A model generated the notes under the pieces. It saw only the letters and a list, made by a program, of their open reading frames with translations. It had not been told where the DNA came from and did no database searches. Positions 1 through 6,939 of a stretch of DNA of 18,527 bases are shown piece after piece. The first letter of the stretch is position 1. The number at the start of each line of letters is the position of its first letter. This stretch comes from DATIJJ01 sp964612855 (GTDB lineage Bacteria; Pseudomonadota; Gammaproteobacteria; DSM-16500). Position numbers and translations under genes: made by a program. The stretch is from positions 1 to 18,527 of the forward strand of contig CAZTDR010000054.1 of the NCBI GenBank assembly GCA_964612855.1. The letters are read 5' to 3'.

Positions 1-134
1 AAAAACGCTTTTTGTAGGGGCGGACCCATGTGTCCGCCCTGACTTTACAGGGAAATCCGCCGGGCGGACACGCGGGTCCGCCCCTACAAGAGCCATGATT
101 CATAAAGAATAAAAATTTTTGTCGTGCACAGAGG
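1..134 (+). mobile_element. MITE-like palindromic element, copy 1 (left end cut by window)
   Basis: This is a partial copy of the element seen whole at 5751-5896 and 6940-7085. It has the same parts in the same order: a TGTAGGGGCGGACC-type arm, a short spacer, the complementary GGTCCGCCCCTACA arm, then an AT-rich tail ending in ATAAAAATTTTTGTCGTGCAC and AGAG. About 15 bases of the left terminus lie outside the window. It carries no coding capacity. The spacer differs more from the two whole copies than they do from each other, so it is a more diverged member. Apart from this element and an AT-rich stretch (135-210), I see nothing before the first gene. Confidence 0.8.
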
Positions 135-224
135 GAGCGACGCATTATTTTTGATCATTTAATATTTTTTTAAGAAATTTAACCTAAACTAAAAATATAA
201 ATTAAAGGTTGAGGAGAAATGTAT

Positions 225-1259
225 ATGTTTACACAAATGACTAATGCTTATTTGGATTCTTCAAACAACCCTCCCACTCAACAAACCGGAACACAAAATG
301 ATGAGGTTAGTCTTTTCGTCACATCGGCAACAACTCTTTCTCAACCTGAGCAAGATTTATTAAAAAACTCTACAAATTCTTTCTACCTTCTTACTCCGGA
401 AAAATTACAATATTTTGATTGCAAAACTAAAACCCCTAAGCTTGTCACAGATAATAAGCAAGAAATAGAAGAATTGCGGGCGCTATTTAACAAATACCAA
501 AGTGATAATCTTATTGAAACAGGAGAAAAAAGACTTTCTGCCAAATATCAAGATGTCATTACATCCATAACAGGTCATATCCCACAAAATCCTGCATACA
601 ACGAATTAAAAAGAGAAAGTAATAAACTCATTAGCACAGCTAAAATTTATGGAATGACAGGTGATTATCCCTTTTTAAAGAGATTTGTTGCGGTAGTTGA
701 TTTTATTTCTCAATCGGGCGATCAGTCTCCTGAGTACAAAATGCTTCTTGATCTTACTCGTGCAAGCGCGTTAAGGATTAAAAATCCTGGCGATAAAGAA
801 AATGAAAATGAATTTAATAGCTTAATGAAGACACTTGCTGATACAGCCGAAAGGAATGCAAAAACCTATTCGCCTATAAAGCACGCCCTAGTTGAAGGCG
901 GTGTTTGTCTTCTGGGAACAGTCGTTATAGCGGTTGCACTTGTCAGTGCAGTTACTCTTGGAGCAGCTGCAATTCTAGGTGGTATGATGCTAGGTGCGTT
1001 TTTTATAATAGATGCGGTATCAGATATTGCTAAAGAGGCATGTTATGCGTCAGTCAGAGCCATGGTAAAGACTGATCGCCACTTTTCTTCTCAGCGCGCA
1101 TTTATGAAATTGAATAGTTCAATGCAAAAAGCAGAACATACTTCATTTTTCTCTGTTGCTTCAACGAAATCAAGCGAAAAGAAAGATGATAGAAGCATGG
1201 GTAATAATGAAAATCGGAGCGAAACTTCTAAGCGTAGCAAGACTAGCAGCCGGAGTTAA
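225..1259 (+). CDS. Orphan protein with membrane hairpin and polar tail (possible secreted effector)
   Basis: I do not recognise a family. The protein is about 344 residues. The first 220 are polar and largely helical-looking. Residues ~225-266 form one long hydrophobic Gly/Ala/Val-rich stretch, enough for two closely spaced membrane segments. A ~50-residue C-terminal tail is rich in Ser, Lys, Arg and Glu. I chose ATG 225 over the in-frame ATG at 219 because GAGGAG at 211-216 is 8 bases from the former and only 2 from the latter. It is the only plus-strand gene, is AT-rich, and sits alone between a MITE copy and a hairpin repeat. An internal membrane hairpin with a polar tail and no signal peptide resembles many type IV secretion (Dot/Icm) effectors of Legionella and Coxiella. 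That role is inference only; an ordinary inner-membrane protein is also possible. Confidence 0.75.
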   Translation: MFTQMTNAYLDSSNNPPTQQTGTQNDEVSLFVTSATTLSQPEQDLLKNSTNSFYLLTPEKLQYFDCKTKTPKLVTDNKQEIEELRALFNKYQSDNLIETGEKRLSAKYQDVITSITGHIPQNPAYNELKRESNKLISTAKIYGMTGDYPFLKRFVAVVDFISQSGDQSPEYKMLLDLTRASALRIKNPGDKENENEFNSLMKTLADTAERNAKTYSPIKHALVEGGVCLLGTVVIAVALVSAVTLGAAAILGGMMLGAFFIIDAVSDIAKEACYASVRAMVKTDRHFSSQRAFMKLNSSMQKAEHTSFFSVASTKSSEKKDDRSMGNNENRSETSKRSKTSSRS

Positions 1260-1275
1260 TATAGCTTCTTCTCGA

Positions 1276-1348
1276 GTCATCCCCGAATGCTTCTATCGGG
1301 GATCTGTTTACCTTGAGGAGATCCCCGATAGAAGCATTCGGGGATGAC
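1276..1348. repeat. Long perfect hairpin repeat (30-bp arms, 13-base loop), copy 1
   Basis: The arms at 1276-1305 and 1319-1348 are perfect reverse complements of 30 bases, with a core of ATCCCCGAATGCTTCTATCG. The 13-base loop starts GTTTAC. It lies between convergent genes (225-1259 plus, 1383-2081 minus), so it could stop transcription from both sides. On the plus strand a small GCTC/GAGC stem (1356-1359, 1368-1371) is followed by six T (1372-1377), a weak intrinsic terminator candidate. A homologous element in the opposite orientation is at 17965-18038, so this is a dispersed REP-like repeat rather than a purpose-made terminator. Confidence 0.85.
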
Positions 1349-1382
1349 GGCTTGGGCTCGAGGATAAGAGCTTTTTTAGGAT

Positions 1383-2081
1383 TTATTTAGGTACCAATCC
1401 AATCGCGCGTGCAATGGCTTCTGTGCCATCACGTGTTTTGACGGGTAAGATAATACTGAATGCGCCTGTTGCTGGCAGGTATTTGCAATTTGCTAGGTTT
1501 TCTACGATGTATTTCCCTGCGCCTAAAATGGCATAATGCACTGGAAATGTTAAATCCAAACAATCCGGTGAGAGAGAATCAATGGCTAAACCCGCAATAT
1601 TTCGCTCTAATAATAATTCAGCGCTTTCGGCTGCAAAACCGGGAAAGTGCATTTGACCGCTTTCATCAGGATTACGAAATTTTTTTGCATCCTGCCAATA
1701 TTGGTCCCAACCGGTATATCCCACCACTAAACTGCCAGGCGTAATTTTTCCATAGCGTTTTTCGAAAGCTAAAATATCATCACAGCTAATGTAATAATCA
1801 GCATGTGCTTTCGCTGACACATCAATTAAAAAAACTGGTGCGATGAGTTCCTCCAGTGGAATATCGGCTGCACTTTTTGCACCTGGAATAAAATGCGAAG
1901 GCGCATCAATATGCGTACCAGTACCGGCATTCATTTCGATGGCTTGTACCCGACAAGCTTCGGGATAATCAACAATGATTTGGTGATTGTATCCACAATT
2001 GCCGCTCCACGTCGGCACAGAAGAATCTAATGTATGCGTTAAATCAATGAAATTGAAATGGGCGAAGGGTGTGGATTTCAT
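1383..2081 (-). CDS. Cyclase/kynurenine-formamidase-like metal hydrolase
   Basis: This 232-residue protein belongs to the cyclase family (PF04199), which includes bacterial kynurenine formamidase and isatin hydrolase. These are metal-dependent enzymes that hydrolyse amide or cyclic amide bonds. The hallmark is GTGTHIDAPSHF near residues 53-64, carrying His, Asp and His ligands. The usual first His of HxGTHxDxPxH is a Gly here. An early IDLTHTL motif and a late AIDSLSPD segment also fit the family. There is no signal peptide, so it should be cytosolic. It starts 4 bases after the yjbQ-like stop codon, so the two are almost certainly co-translated. No tryptophan-catabolism genes are nearby, so kynurenine is not supported as the substrate; the real substrate is unknown. 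Confidence 0.85.
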   Translation of the reverse strand: MKSTPFAHFNFIDLTHTLDSSVPTWSGNCGYNHQIIVDYPEACRVQAIEMNAGTGTHIDAPSHFIPGAKSAADIPLEELIAPVFLIDVSAKAHADYYISCDDILAFEKRYGKITPGSLVVGYTGWDQYWQDAKKFRNPDESGQMHFPGFAAESAELLLERNIAGLAIDSLSPDCLDLTFPVHYAILGAGKYIVENLANCKYLPATGAFSIILPVKTRDGTEAIARAIGLVPK

Positions 2082-2085
2082 GAGA

Positions 2086-2505
2086 TTAACTACCTTGAAT
2101 CGTAACAGTCACTTTTCTTTCATGCGGTTTAAGCCGGTGTTCCCAGATAAATAATCCTTGCCAGGTTCCGAGATTCAAGTGCATTTTCGTAATAGGAACA
2201 ATCAGAGAATTTTGCGTCAAAATAGTTCTTACATGCGCGGGCATATCATCGGGGCCTTCAGCTACATGGCGATAGCGTGTATCGCCATCCGGAACAAGTT
2301 GTTGCATAAAGGTTTCCATATCCCTTTGCACCGCGGAGTCTGCATTTTCACAAATAATGAGTGAAGCACTGGTATGGTGAAGGAAGATGCAACAAAGACC
2401 GGTCACAATTTTAGCTTGTAAAACGCTATCTGCTATCGAATCCGTGATATTAATCATACCGCGACCCGGTGTGCTGACTTTAAGCGTTTGTTGGTAAGTA
2501 TTCAT
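2086..2505 (-). CDS. yjbQ: YjbQ/UPF0047 family protein
   Basis: This 139-residue protein is full length for the YjbQ (UPF0047) family. Diagnostic segments are CIFLHHTSASL, the EGPDDMPAHV block and the C-terminal GTWQGLFIWEHR. The conserved His and Glu residues are those thought to form the metal/active site. Members have been reported to have weak thiamine-phosphate synthase activity, but the physiological role is not settled. It is cytosolic. It forms a two-gene unit with the downstream cyclase-family gene (4-base gap). A hairpin repeat lies in the 70-base gap to the upstream dedD-like gene. The start has only a poor ribosome site (AGG about 8 bases away), so the N-terminus is likely but not certain. 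Confidence 0.88.
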   Translation of the reverse strand: MNTYQQTLKVSTPGRGMINITDSIADSVLQAKIVTGLCCIFLHHTSASLIICENADSAVQRDMETFMQQLVPDGDTRYRHVAEGPDDMPAHVRTILTQNSLIVPITKMHLNLGTWQGLFIWEHRLKPHERKVTVTIQGS

Positions 2506-2523
2506 GGAATAAGCCTAACTCTA

Positions 2524-2556
2524 GTGGATACGCTGCGTTTTGCGCAGCGTGCCCAC
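2524..2556. repeat. Intergenic hairpin (14-bp arms, 5-base loop)
   Basis: The arms GTGGATACGCTGCG (2524-2537) and CGCAGCGTGCCCAC (2543-2556) pair over 14 positions with one mismatch and one G-T type pair, around TTTTG. It lies between the dedD-like gene and yjbQ. No T-run follows on the minus strand, so it looks more like a dispersed palindrome or mRNA-stabilising stem than an intrinsic terminator. Confidence 0.6.
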
Positions 2557-2575
2557 CAAATAGCTAAAGAGAATT

Positions 2576-3460
2576 TTAAAGTTTGTAAGAAACGACATAC
2601 CCTTGCATATTCAGATGACGATGAATGTCATGGGATAATTTGGTCGCAGAAGCTTGTTTGAGTTCGGGGCCGATATAAACACGCGTATGCATTTTTCCTT
2701 GCGCGGTTTTGATGTCTTGCGTAAAGACTTTATAACCTGCAGCGCGTAGAACTTTCGCTAAATGCGTCGCATTCTTTTTCGTAGCGAAATTTCCCATTTG
2801 AACCGCCCAACCTGATTTCAGTTTAGGCTGCGATGGCGTCGTTGTTTTAGCTTGTATAGCCGTAATTGATTTGGGACGTGATTTTTTTTCTTTCATCACG
2901 GCTTGTTTTACTTTAATTGCAGATGCTTGAGACGATGCGATATCAGGTGCAGCGGTAGAAACAGTGTCCGCTATCGGTGTGGGTTTATCCGTTTCGGTTA
3001 CGGTAGGTTGTTCGGCAGAAGTTGTCGCGGGTTCATAAATAATACTGCCCGGCGCGGGTGCGGGCTTGTCAGCAGCTTGGGTTGCTTCTGCCGGTTTTTG
3101 TGGCTCGCTTGCCGCTATTTGCTCAGGGGCTAACGCGGGCGGTGTTGGTAATGTCGGTGTCGCGGTAGGTGCAATTGTTGCTTGATTTGGAGCTGTATTC
3201 GATTCAGCTGCAGGTGTGTTCATGCTGCTTGTCGTGGGTTCAGCAGCCATTGCTGTTGTGGGAGAAGTTTCACTTGAGATCGTATCTTGAGGTGTTGTGA
3301 GAGCGACAGGTGTTGATTGATCAGGTAAAGGTGCTTTTATGTTAGTCGTAACGGTTTCCGTGGGAAGATCGTTTTTCCCTAAAACTAAAGGCATCACAAC
3401 CACAACTAACGCGATAACGACAACAATACCAATAATCCGTTGAATTTTTTTTTGATCCAT
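2576..3460 (-). CDS. dedD: DedD-like SPOR-domain inner-membrane division protein
   Basis: This 294-residue protein has a short cytosolic N-terminus, one membrane segment at about residues 8-28, a long low-complexity Pro/Thr/Ala-rich periplasmic linker (about 30-210) and a C-terminal SPOR domain (about 215-294, starting KSGWAVQMGNFATKKNA and containing the RVYIGP turn). SPOR domains bind denuded glycan strands in septal peptidoglycan, and DedD aids constriction in E. coli. Position supports the name: in E. coli and Pseudomonas dedD lies just after accD-folC. Here folC is absent and accD ends 60 bases upstream. The linker is longer than in E. coli DedD (220 residues in total). A clear GAGGTG ribosome site precedes the ATG. 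Another SPOR protein is possible from sequence alone, but synteny favours DedD. Confidence 0.85.
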   Translation of the reverse strand: MDQKKIQRIIGIVVVIALVVVVMPLVLGKNDLPTETVTTNIKAPLPDQSTPVALTTPQDTISSETSPTTAMAAEPTTSSMNTPAAESNTAPNQATIAPTATPTLPTPPALAPEQIAASEPQKPAEATQAADKPAPAPGSIIYEPATTSAEQPTVTETDKPTPIADTVSTAAPDIASSQASAIKVKQAVMKEKKSRPKSITAIQAKTTTPSQPKLKSGWAVQMGNFATKKNATHLAKVLRAAGYKVFTQDIKTAQGKMHTRVYIGPELKQASATKLSHDIHRHLNMQGYVVSYKL

Positions 3461-3520
3461 AATTTCACCTCATCAAACGTTAAGTTTTAGTAAGCTTACC
3501 GTGCAGTGCTCCAGAAGATA

Positions 3521-4387
3521 TTACACCACGACAGCACGTTGTCGGGTTAATTTAGCTAATAATCTCGCTACGGTTGCGCGTAATTGCTGGCGAGTGACGA
3601 TCATATCAATCGCACCATGATCTAATAAAAATTCGCTGCGCTGAAATCCTTCAGGCAATTTTTCGCGAACGGTTTGTTCTATCACGCGAGGTCCAGCAAA
3701 ACCGATTAATGCTTTGGGTTCAGCCAGAATAATATCCCCCAACATGGCTAAACTGGCGGATACTCCCCCCATCGTGGGATCGGTTAAGATAGAAATATAG
3801 GGAAGATTTTTTTCGGCTAGAATAGCGAGTGCTGCGCTTACTTTCGACATTTGCATCAGCGAAATTAAGGCTTCCTGCATGCGTGCTCCACCACTCGCTG
3901 AAAAACAAATGAAAGGGAGATTAAATTCCAAGGCAGTATTGACTGCACGCACAAAGCGCTCTCCCACTGCTGCACCCATAGAGCCACCAATGAAGCCATA
4001 CTCAAATGCCGCGGCAACTAAGGGTAGCCCACATACTTTGCCACGTAAAACGACTAAAGCTTCGGTTTCGTCCGTATCTTTTTGCGCGGTAGACAAACGA
4101 TCTTTATATTTTTTTAAATCTTTAAATTTTAAAAGATCGACGGGCAGCACATCGGCGCCCACTTCGACTTGAGTATCAGTATCCAAAAAATATTCAAGCC
4201 GCTTACGCGCAGAGATGCGCATGTGATGATCGCACTTCGGACAGACTTCCAAATTCCGTTCCAATTCGGAACGATACAAAATGGCATTACATTTATCGCA
4301 CTTGGACCACAATCCTTCAGGCACCCCTTTTTTGGTAACCGTTTCAGTGCGAATTCGTGAAGGTAATAATTTTTTAAACCAACTCAT
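3521..4387 (-). CDS. accD: Acetyl-CoA carboxylase carboxyltransferase subunit beta
   Basis: AccD pairs with AccA to move the carboxyl group from biotin on AccB to acetyl-CoA, giving malonyl-CoA, the first committed step of fatty acid synthesis in the cytosol. The 288 residues (E. coli: 304) include the N-terminal four-cysteine zinc ribbon (C30, C33, C49, C52), which can bind nucleic acid and couples activity to expression in E. coli. The crotonase-like core follows, with GGSMGAAVGERF and the SASGGARMQEAL oxyanion region. The ATG is preceded by CAGGG at 7 bases. It sits between truA and the dedD-like gene as in other gammaproteobacteria, but without trpF or dedA before it or folC after it. A short palindrome lies in the 157-base gap to truA, which otherwise holds nothing I recognise. 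Confidence 0.97.
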   Translation of the reverse strand: MSWFKKLLPSRIRTETVTKKGVPEGLWSKCDKCNAILYRSELERNLEVCPKCDHHMRISARKRLEYFLDTDTQVEVGADVLPVDLLKFKDLKKYKDRLSTAQKDTDETEALVVLRGKVCGLPLVAAAFEYGFIGGSMGAAVGERFVRAVNTALEFNLPFICFSASGGARMQEALISLMQMSKVSAALAILAEKNLPYISILTDPTMGGVSASLAMLGDIILAEPKALIGFAGPRVIEQTVREKLPEGFQRSEFLLDHGAIDMIVTRQQLRATVARLLAKLTRQRAVVV

Positions 4388-4468
4388 GAGAAACCCTGCT
4401 TAATATCATTTTTTCCTGCTTATTCTAAGCGTTGGGCTGAGTAAGGGAAAGAAAAAAATGACACTTCC

Positions 4469-4493
4469 TGTAGGGGCACGGCGTGCCGTGCCC
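4469..4493 (+). repeat. Short GC-rich palindrome, copy 1
   Basis: TGTAGGGGCACGGC followed by GTGCCGTGCCC forms 9-bp complementary arms around a 2-base centre. The same 25-base unit occurs in the opposite orientation at 8034-8058. Its first nine bases (TGTAGGGGC) match the stem start of the 146-bp MITE. It is intergenic, with no T-run beside it, so it is a REP-like unit rather than an evident terminator. Confidence 0.7.
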
Positions 4494-4544
4494 GAGACGT
4501 CGAGCCAATACGGCTAAACATGGGAAGCTGTGCCTTATCCGCAT

Positions 4545-5327
4545 TTAAGAAAAGTAAATCAACCCATTGTTTACACTGGTAAAAATATACGGTTCCGGGT
4601 AGCTAACCTGACATAAATAAAGCCCAGTAGCCGGTGCTGTTTCTGCTGCTTGACGACGATCTTTCGCCAACAAAACTGCTTTTGCCCATTCAACCGGTTT
4701 GGACCCAGACCCAATTTGCAATAAAACACCCGTGATATTTCTTACCATGTGATGCAAAAAAGCATTAGCTTTAATATCAATAATGACGAAATCGTTTTCG
4801 CGCGCTACTTTAATAAAGTGTACATTGCGCATCGGTGTTTTAGATTCGCACTCGGCGGAACGAAAAGAACTAAAGTCTTGCTCACCCAGTAAAAATTGCC
4901 CCGCTTTTTCCATTTTTTCTACATCAAGCGTCGGGTGATACCAAGTAACCCGTTTTGCTGCCAAGGCGGGGCGAAGAGAATGATTATAGATAATATAACG
5001 GTAACAGCGTGCGACGGCGGAAAAACGCGCATGAAATTGTTCATCCACTTCCTTTACCCAAGTGACGGCAATCGAGGATGGAAGATGGCTATTAGTGCCA
5101 TGTGTCCAAGCGCGTAAATTTCGAGTCGCTGTCGTATCAAAATGAACAACTTGACCAGTTGCATGAACCCCTGCATCGGTTCTGCCTGCGCAAATGACTT
5201 TAATTTTTTCGTCTGCGATTTTGCTTAACGCCGACTCTAAGCATCCCTGCACTGTCAATAAATTTTGTTGGGCTTGCCAGCCAAAAAAATCATGCCCATC
5301 ATATTCGATACCTAATGCAATGCGCAT
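4545..5327 (-). CDS. truA: tRNA pseudouridine(38-40) synthase TruA
   Basis: TruA converts uridines 38-40 in the anticodon arm of many tRNAs to pseudouridine, which supports reading-frame fidelity. The protein is 260 residues (E. coli 270). It opens with the expected LGIEYDGHDFFGWQ and carries the catalytic Asp in AGRTDAGVHATGQVVHF (about residues 47-63). The AFLHHMVRNITG segment near residue 190 is also typical. Its ATG follows the TAA of the FimV-like gene with no gap (TAAATG), so translation is probably coupled. The fimV-truA pairing is the Pseudomonas arrangement. Its 3' end is followed by a short palindrome before accD. Confidence 0.97.
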   Translation of the reverse strand: MRIALGIEYDGHDFFGWQAQQNLLTVQGCLESALSKIADEKIKVICAGRTDAGVHATGQVVHFDTTATRNLRAWTHGTNSHLPSSIAVTWVKEVDEQFHARFSAVARCYRYIIYNHSLRPALAAKRVTWYHPTLDVEKMEKAGQFLLGEQDFSSFRSAECESKTPMRNVHFIKVARENDFVIIDIKANAFLHHMVRNITGVLLQIGSGSKPVEWAKAVLLAKDRRQAAETAPATGLYLCQVSYPEPYIFTSVNNGLIYFS

Positions 5328-5678
5328 TTATCGAATGTCCATTAATAACTTAGCTTCATGTTGTTGTATGCTATTACCTTGCTGAATCACTTGCTTTAAA
5401 ATATCGCGCGCGAGATTTTTTTCATCCATTTCAATGTAAGCCCGTGCTAAATCCAGTTGCGTGGTGATGACATCATCTCCTGCAATAGCGTCAATATTTT
5501 CGTTATTTTTAATGAGATGAATGGTTTTGTTTTTTTTCGGTGCTTTTAATTTGAGAAGAATAAGTAAGAAAAGAAATAGACTGGCTAAGACAAGGCAGCC
5601 TGTGTTAGTGAGAACTTGATTGACCAAGAGAAGAAATGTTTGTGTTTTGGTTAAGAAGTATTCTAAAGAGTAAGGCAT
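5328..5678 (-). CDS. Minimal FimV-like protein (membrane anchor plus FimV C-terminal domain)
   Basis: This 116-residue protein has one strong membrane segment (about residues 28-45), a basic stop-transfer patch, a short linker and a C-terminal segment beginning TTQLDLARAYIEMDEKNLA that closely resembles the FimV C-terminal domain. In Pseudomonas and Legionella relatives FimV is a polar inner-membrane hub of roughly 900 residues with a periplasmic LysM region and a long acidic cytosolic part. All of that is missing here. Position between asd and truA is exactly that of fimV in Pseudomonas, so I read it as a reduced fimV. The ribosome site is good (AGGA, 8 bases from ATG), there is no internal stop and truA is coupled to it, so it looks like an intact small gene rather than a pseudogene. 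Whether it still acts in polarity or type IV pili cannot be told. Confidence 0.85.
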   Translation of the reverse strand: MPYSLEYFLTKTQTFLLLVNQVLTNTGCLVLASLFLFLLILLKLKAPKKNKTIHLIKNNENIDAIAGDDVITTQLDLARAYIEMDEKNLARDILKQVIQQGNSIQQHEAKLLMDIR

Positions 5679-5750
5679 AGTGAAGTTCCTATTTTTTATT
5701 TTTTCCCCTTCCAGGGAGGAAAAAATTGTAGGGATGGAGAAAAATAAAAA

Positions 5751-5896
5751 TCTCCGTGCACGACAAAAATTTTTATCCCGTTAAATTATGGCTTTTGTAG
5801 GGGCGGACCCATGTGTCCGCCCGGACTTTACGGTTGAGGCTGCTGGGCGGACACACGGGTCCGCCCCTACAAAAGCATTTTTATCGTGTACAGAGA
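5751..5896 (-). mobile_element. 146-bp MITE-like element, copy 2
   Basis: Read on the minus strand it starts TCTCTGTACACGATAAAAAT and ends in the imperfect inverse of that (TCTCCGTGCACGACAAAAAT on the plus strand; 3 of 20 differ). Between lie two complementary GC-rich arms (TGTAGGGGCGGACC and its inverse) around a 20-odd-base spacer. By eye it matches the copy at 6940-7085 at about 135 of 146 positions, with the same length. Both sides carry ATAAAAA (5744-5750 and 5897-5903), a possible 7-bp target duplication, though the sequence is low-complexity. It ends 11 bases from the asd stop codon. There is no coding capacity, so movement would need a transposase from elsewhere. It and its flanks fill the fimV-like/asd gap (5679-5907). 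Confidence 0.85.
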
Positions 5897-5907
5897 ATAA
5901 AAATATT

Positions 5908-6924
5908 TTATAAATGTTTCTCAATCAATTCTTCAGCAATTTGCACGGCATTTAAAGCGGCACCTTTGCGTAAATTATCGGTCACCACCCACATATTAAG
6001 GCCGTTGCTGTATGAGAGATCTTCACGTACGCGTCCTACAAATACCTCATCTTTTCCAGCAGCATCGCGTACTGGCGATGGATATTGATGTTTTCCTGTC
6101 ATTAATTTAACACCCGGTGCATTTTCTAATAATTTTAATGCTTCTTTCGCAGAAATTTTATCGCGTGTTTCAATGTGTACGGCAGCGGAATGACCAAAGA
6201 AAACGGGCACGCGTACGGCGGTTGGGTTAATCGAAATTTTTTCATCCCCCATTATTTTTTGCGTTTCCCAAATAATTTTCATTTCTTCACGTGTATAGCC
6301 ATTATCTTGCAATTCATCACAATGCGGCAGGACGTTAAATGCAATTTGTTGCGAATACACTTTGGGTTTGATGGGGCGGCCATTTAATAATAATGCAGTT
6401 TGTTCTGCTAATTCATTGACGGCGTCTTTGCCGCTGCCCGAAACAGATTGATAGGTTGCGATATTCATTCGTGTAATGCCTACCGCGTCATAAATAGGTT
6501 TTAACGCCACGACTACCGGAATCGTATTACAATTAGGATTGGCAATAATATTTTTTTTGCGAAAATCGCCCAACGCTGCCTGATTCACTTCAGGCACAAT
6601 TAAAGGAATTTCTTTGTCATAGCGAAAGTGTGAACTTTTATCAATGACAATATTCCCTAAGTCAGCTGCTTTCGGAGCATATTCTGCAGAAATTTCGTTG
6701 CTGGTACAAAAAAAACAAAGTTGTGTTTGACTGAAATCAAATTCCGCTAAATCTTCAACTTCGTAAGATTTATTTTTAAATTGCAGAGAATCGCCTGCTG
6801 AACGTTTGCTGGCGAGTAAAAATAATTTATTAATAGGAAAGTTGCGCTCTTCTAAAATAGCGAGAGTGGTCGATCCCACAATGCCCGTGGCGCCGACGAT
6901 TGCGATGTTGTATGCTTTTTTCAT
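5908..6924 (-). CDS. asd: Aspartate-semialdehyde dehydrogenase
   Basis: Asd reduces aspartyl-4-phosphate to aspartate-4-semialdehyde with NADPH. This is the branch point toward lysine, diaminopimelate (cell wall), threonine and methionine. The 338 residues show the N-terminal nucleotide-binding loop GATGIVGS (11-18), the active-site Cys132 in ANPNCNTIP, and the substrate/acid-base residues R238 and H245 in TAVRVPVFFGHSAAVH. The length and these motifs fit the shorter type found in Pseudomonas and Gram-positive bacteria rather than the 367-residue E. coli type. Only a weak GAGA ribosome site precedes ATG. The upstream MITE begins 15 bases before the start, so the promoter must lie in or beyond that element. 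The gene is flanked by two MITE copies in inverted orientation. The gene order asd-fimV-truA is ancestral in Pseudomonas-like genomes. Confidence 0.97.
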   Translation of the reverse strand: MKKAYNIAIVGATGIVGSTTLAILEERNFPINKLFLLASKRSAGDSLQFKNKSYEVEDLAEFDFSQTQLCFFCTSNEISAEYAPKAADLGNIVIDKSSHFRYDKEIPLIVPEVNQAALGDFRKKNIIANPNCNTIPVVVALKPIYDAVGITRMNIATYQSVSGSGKDAVNELAEQTALLLNGRPIKPKVYSQQIAFNVLPHCDELQDNGYTREEMKIIWETQKIMGDEKISINPTAVRVPVFFGHSAAVHIETRDKISAKEALKLLENAPGVKLMTGKHQYPSPVRDAAGKDEVFVGRVREDLSYSNGLNMWVVTDNLRKGAALNAVQIAEELIEKHL

Positions 6925-6939
6925 AAGTTTATTCTCATA

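Noticed and set aside
1156..1347. 63-residue reading frame overlapping the end of the first gene and the hairpin repeat
   Set aside because: It lies out of frame inside a better-supported gene, and its second half is just the translated palindrome. No ribosome site.
5813..6088. 91-residue plus-strand frame starting in the MITE
   Set aside because: It is composed of the palindrome and the antisense of asd; no family resemblance and no ribosome site.
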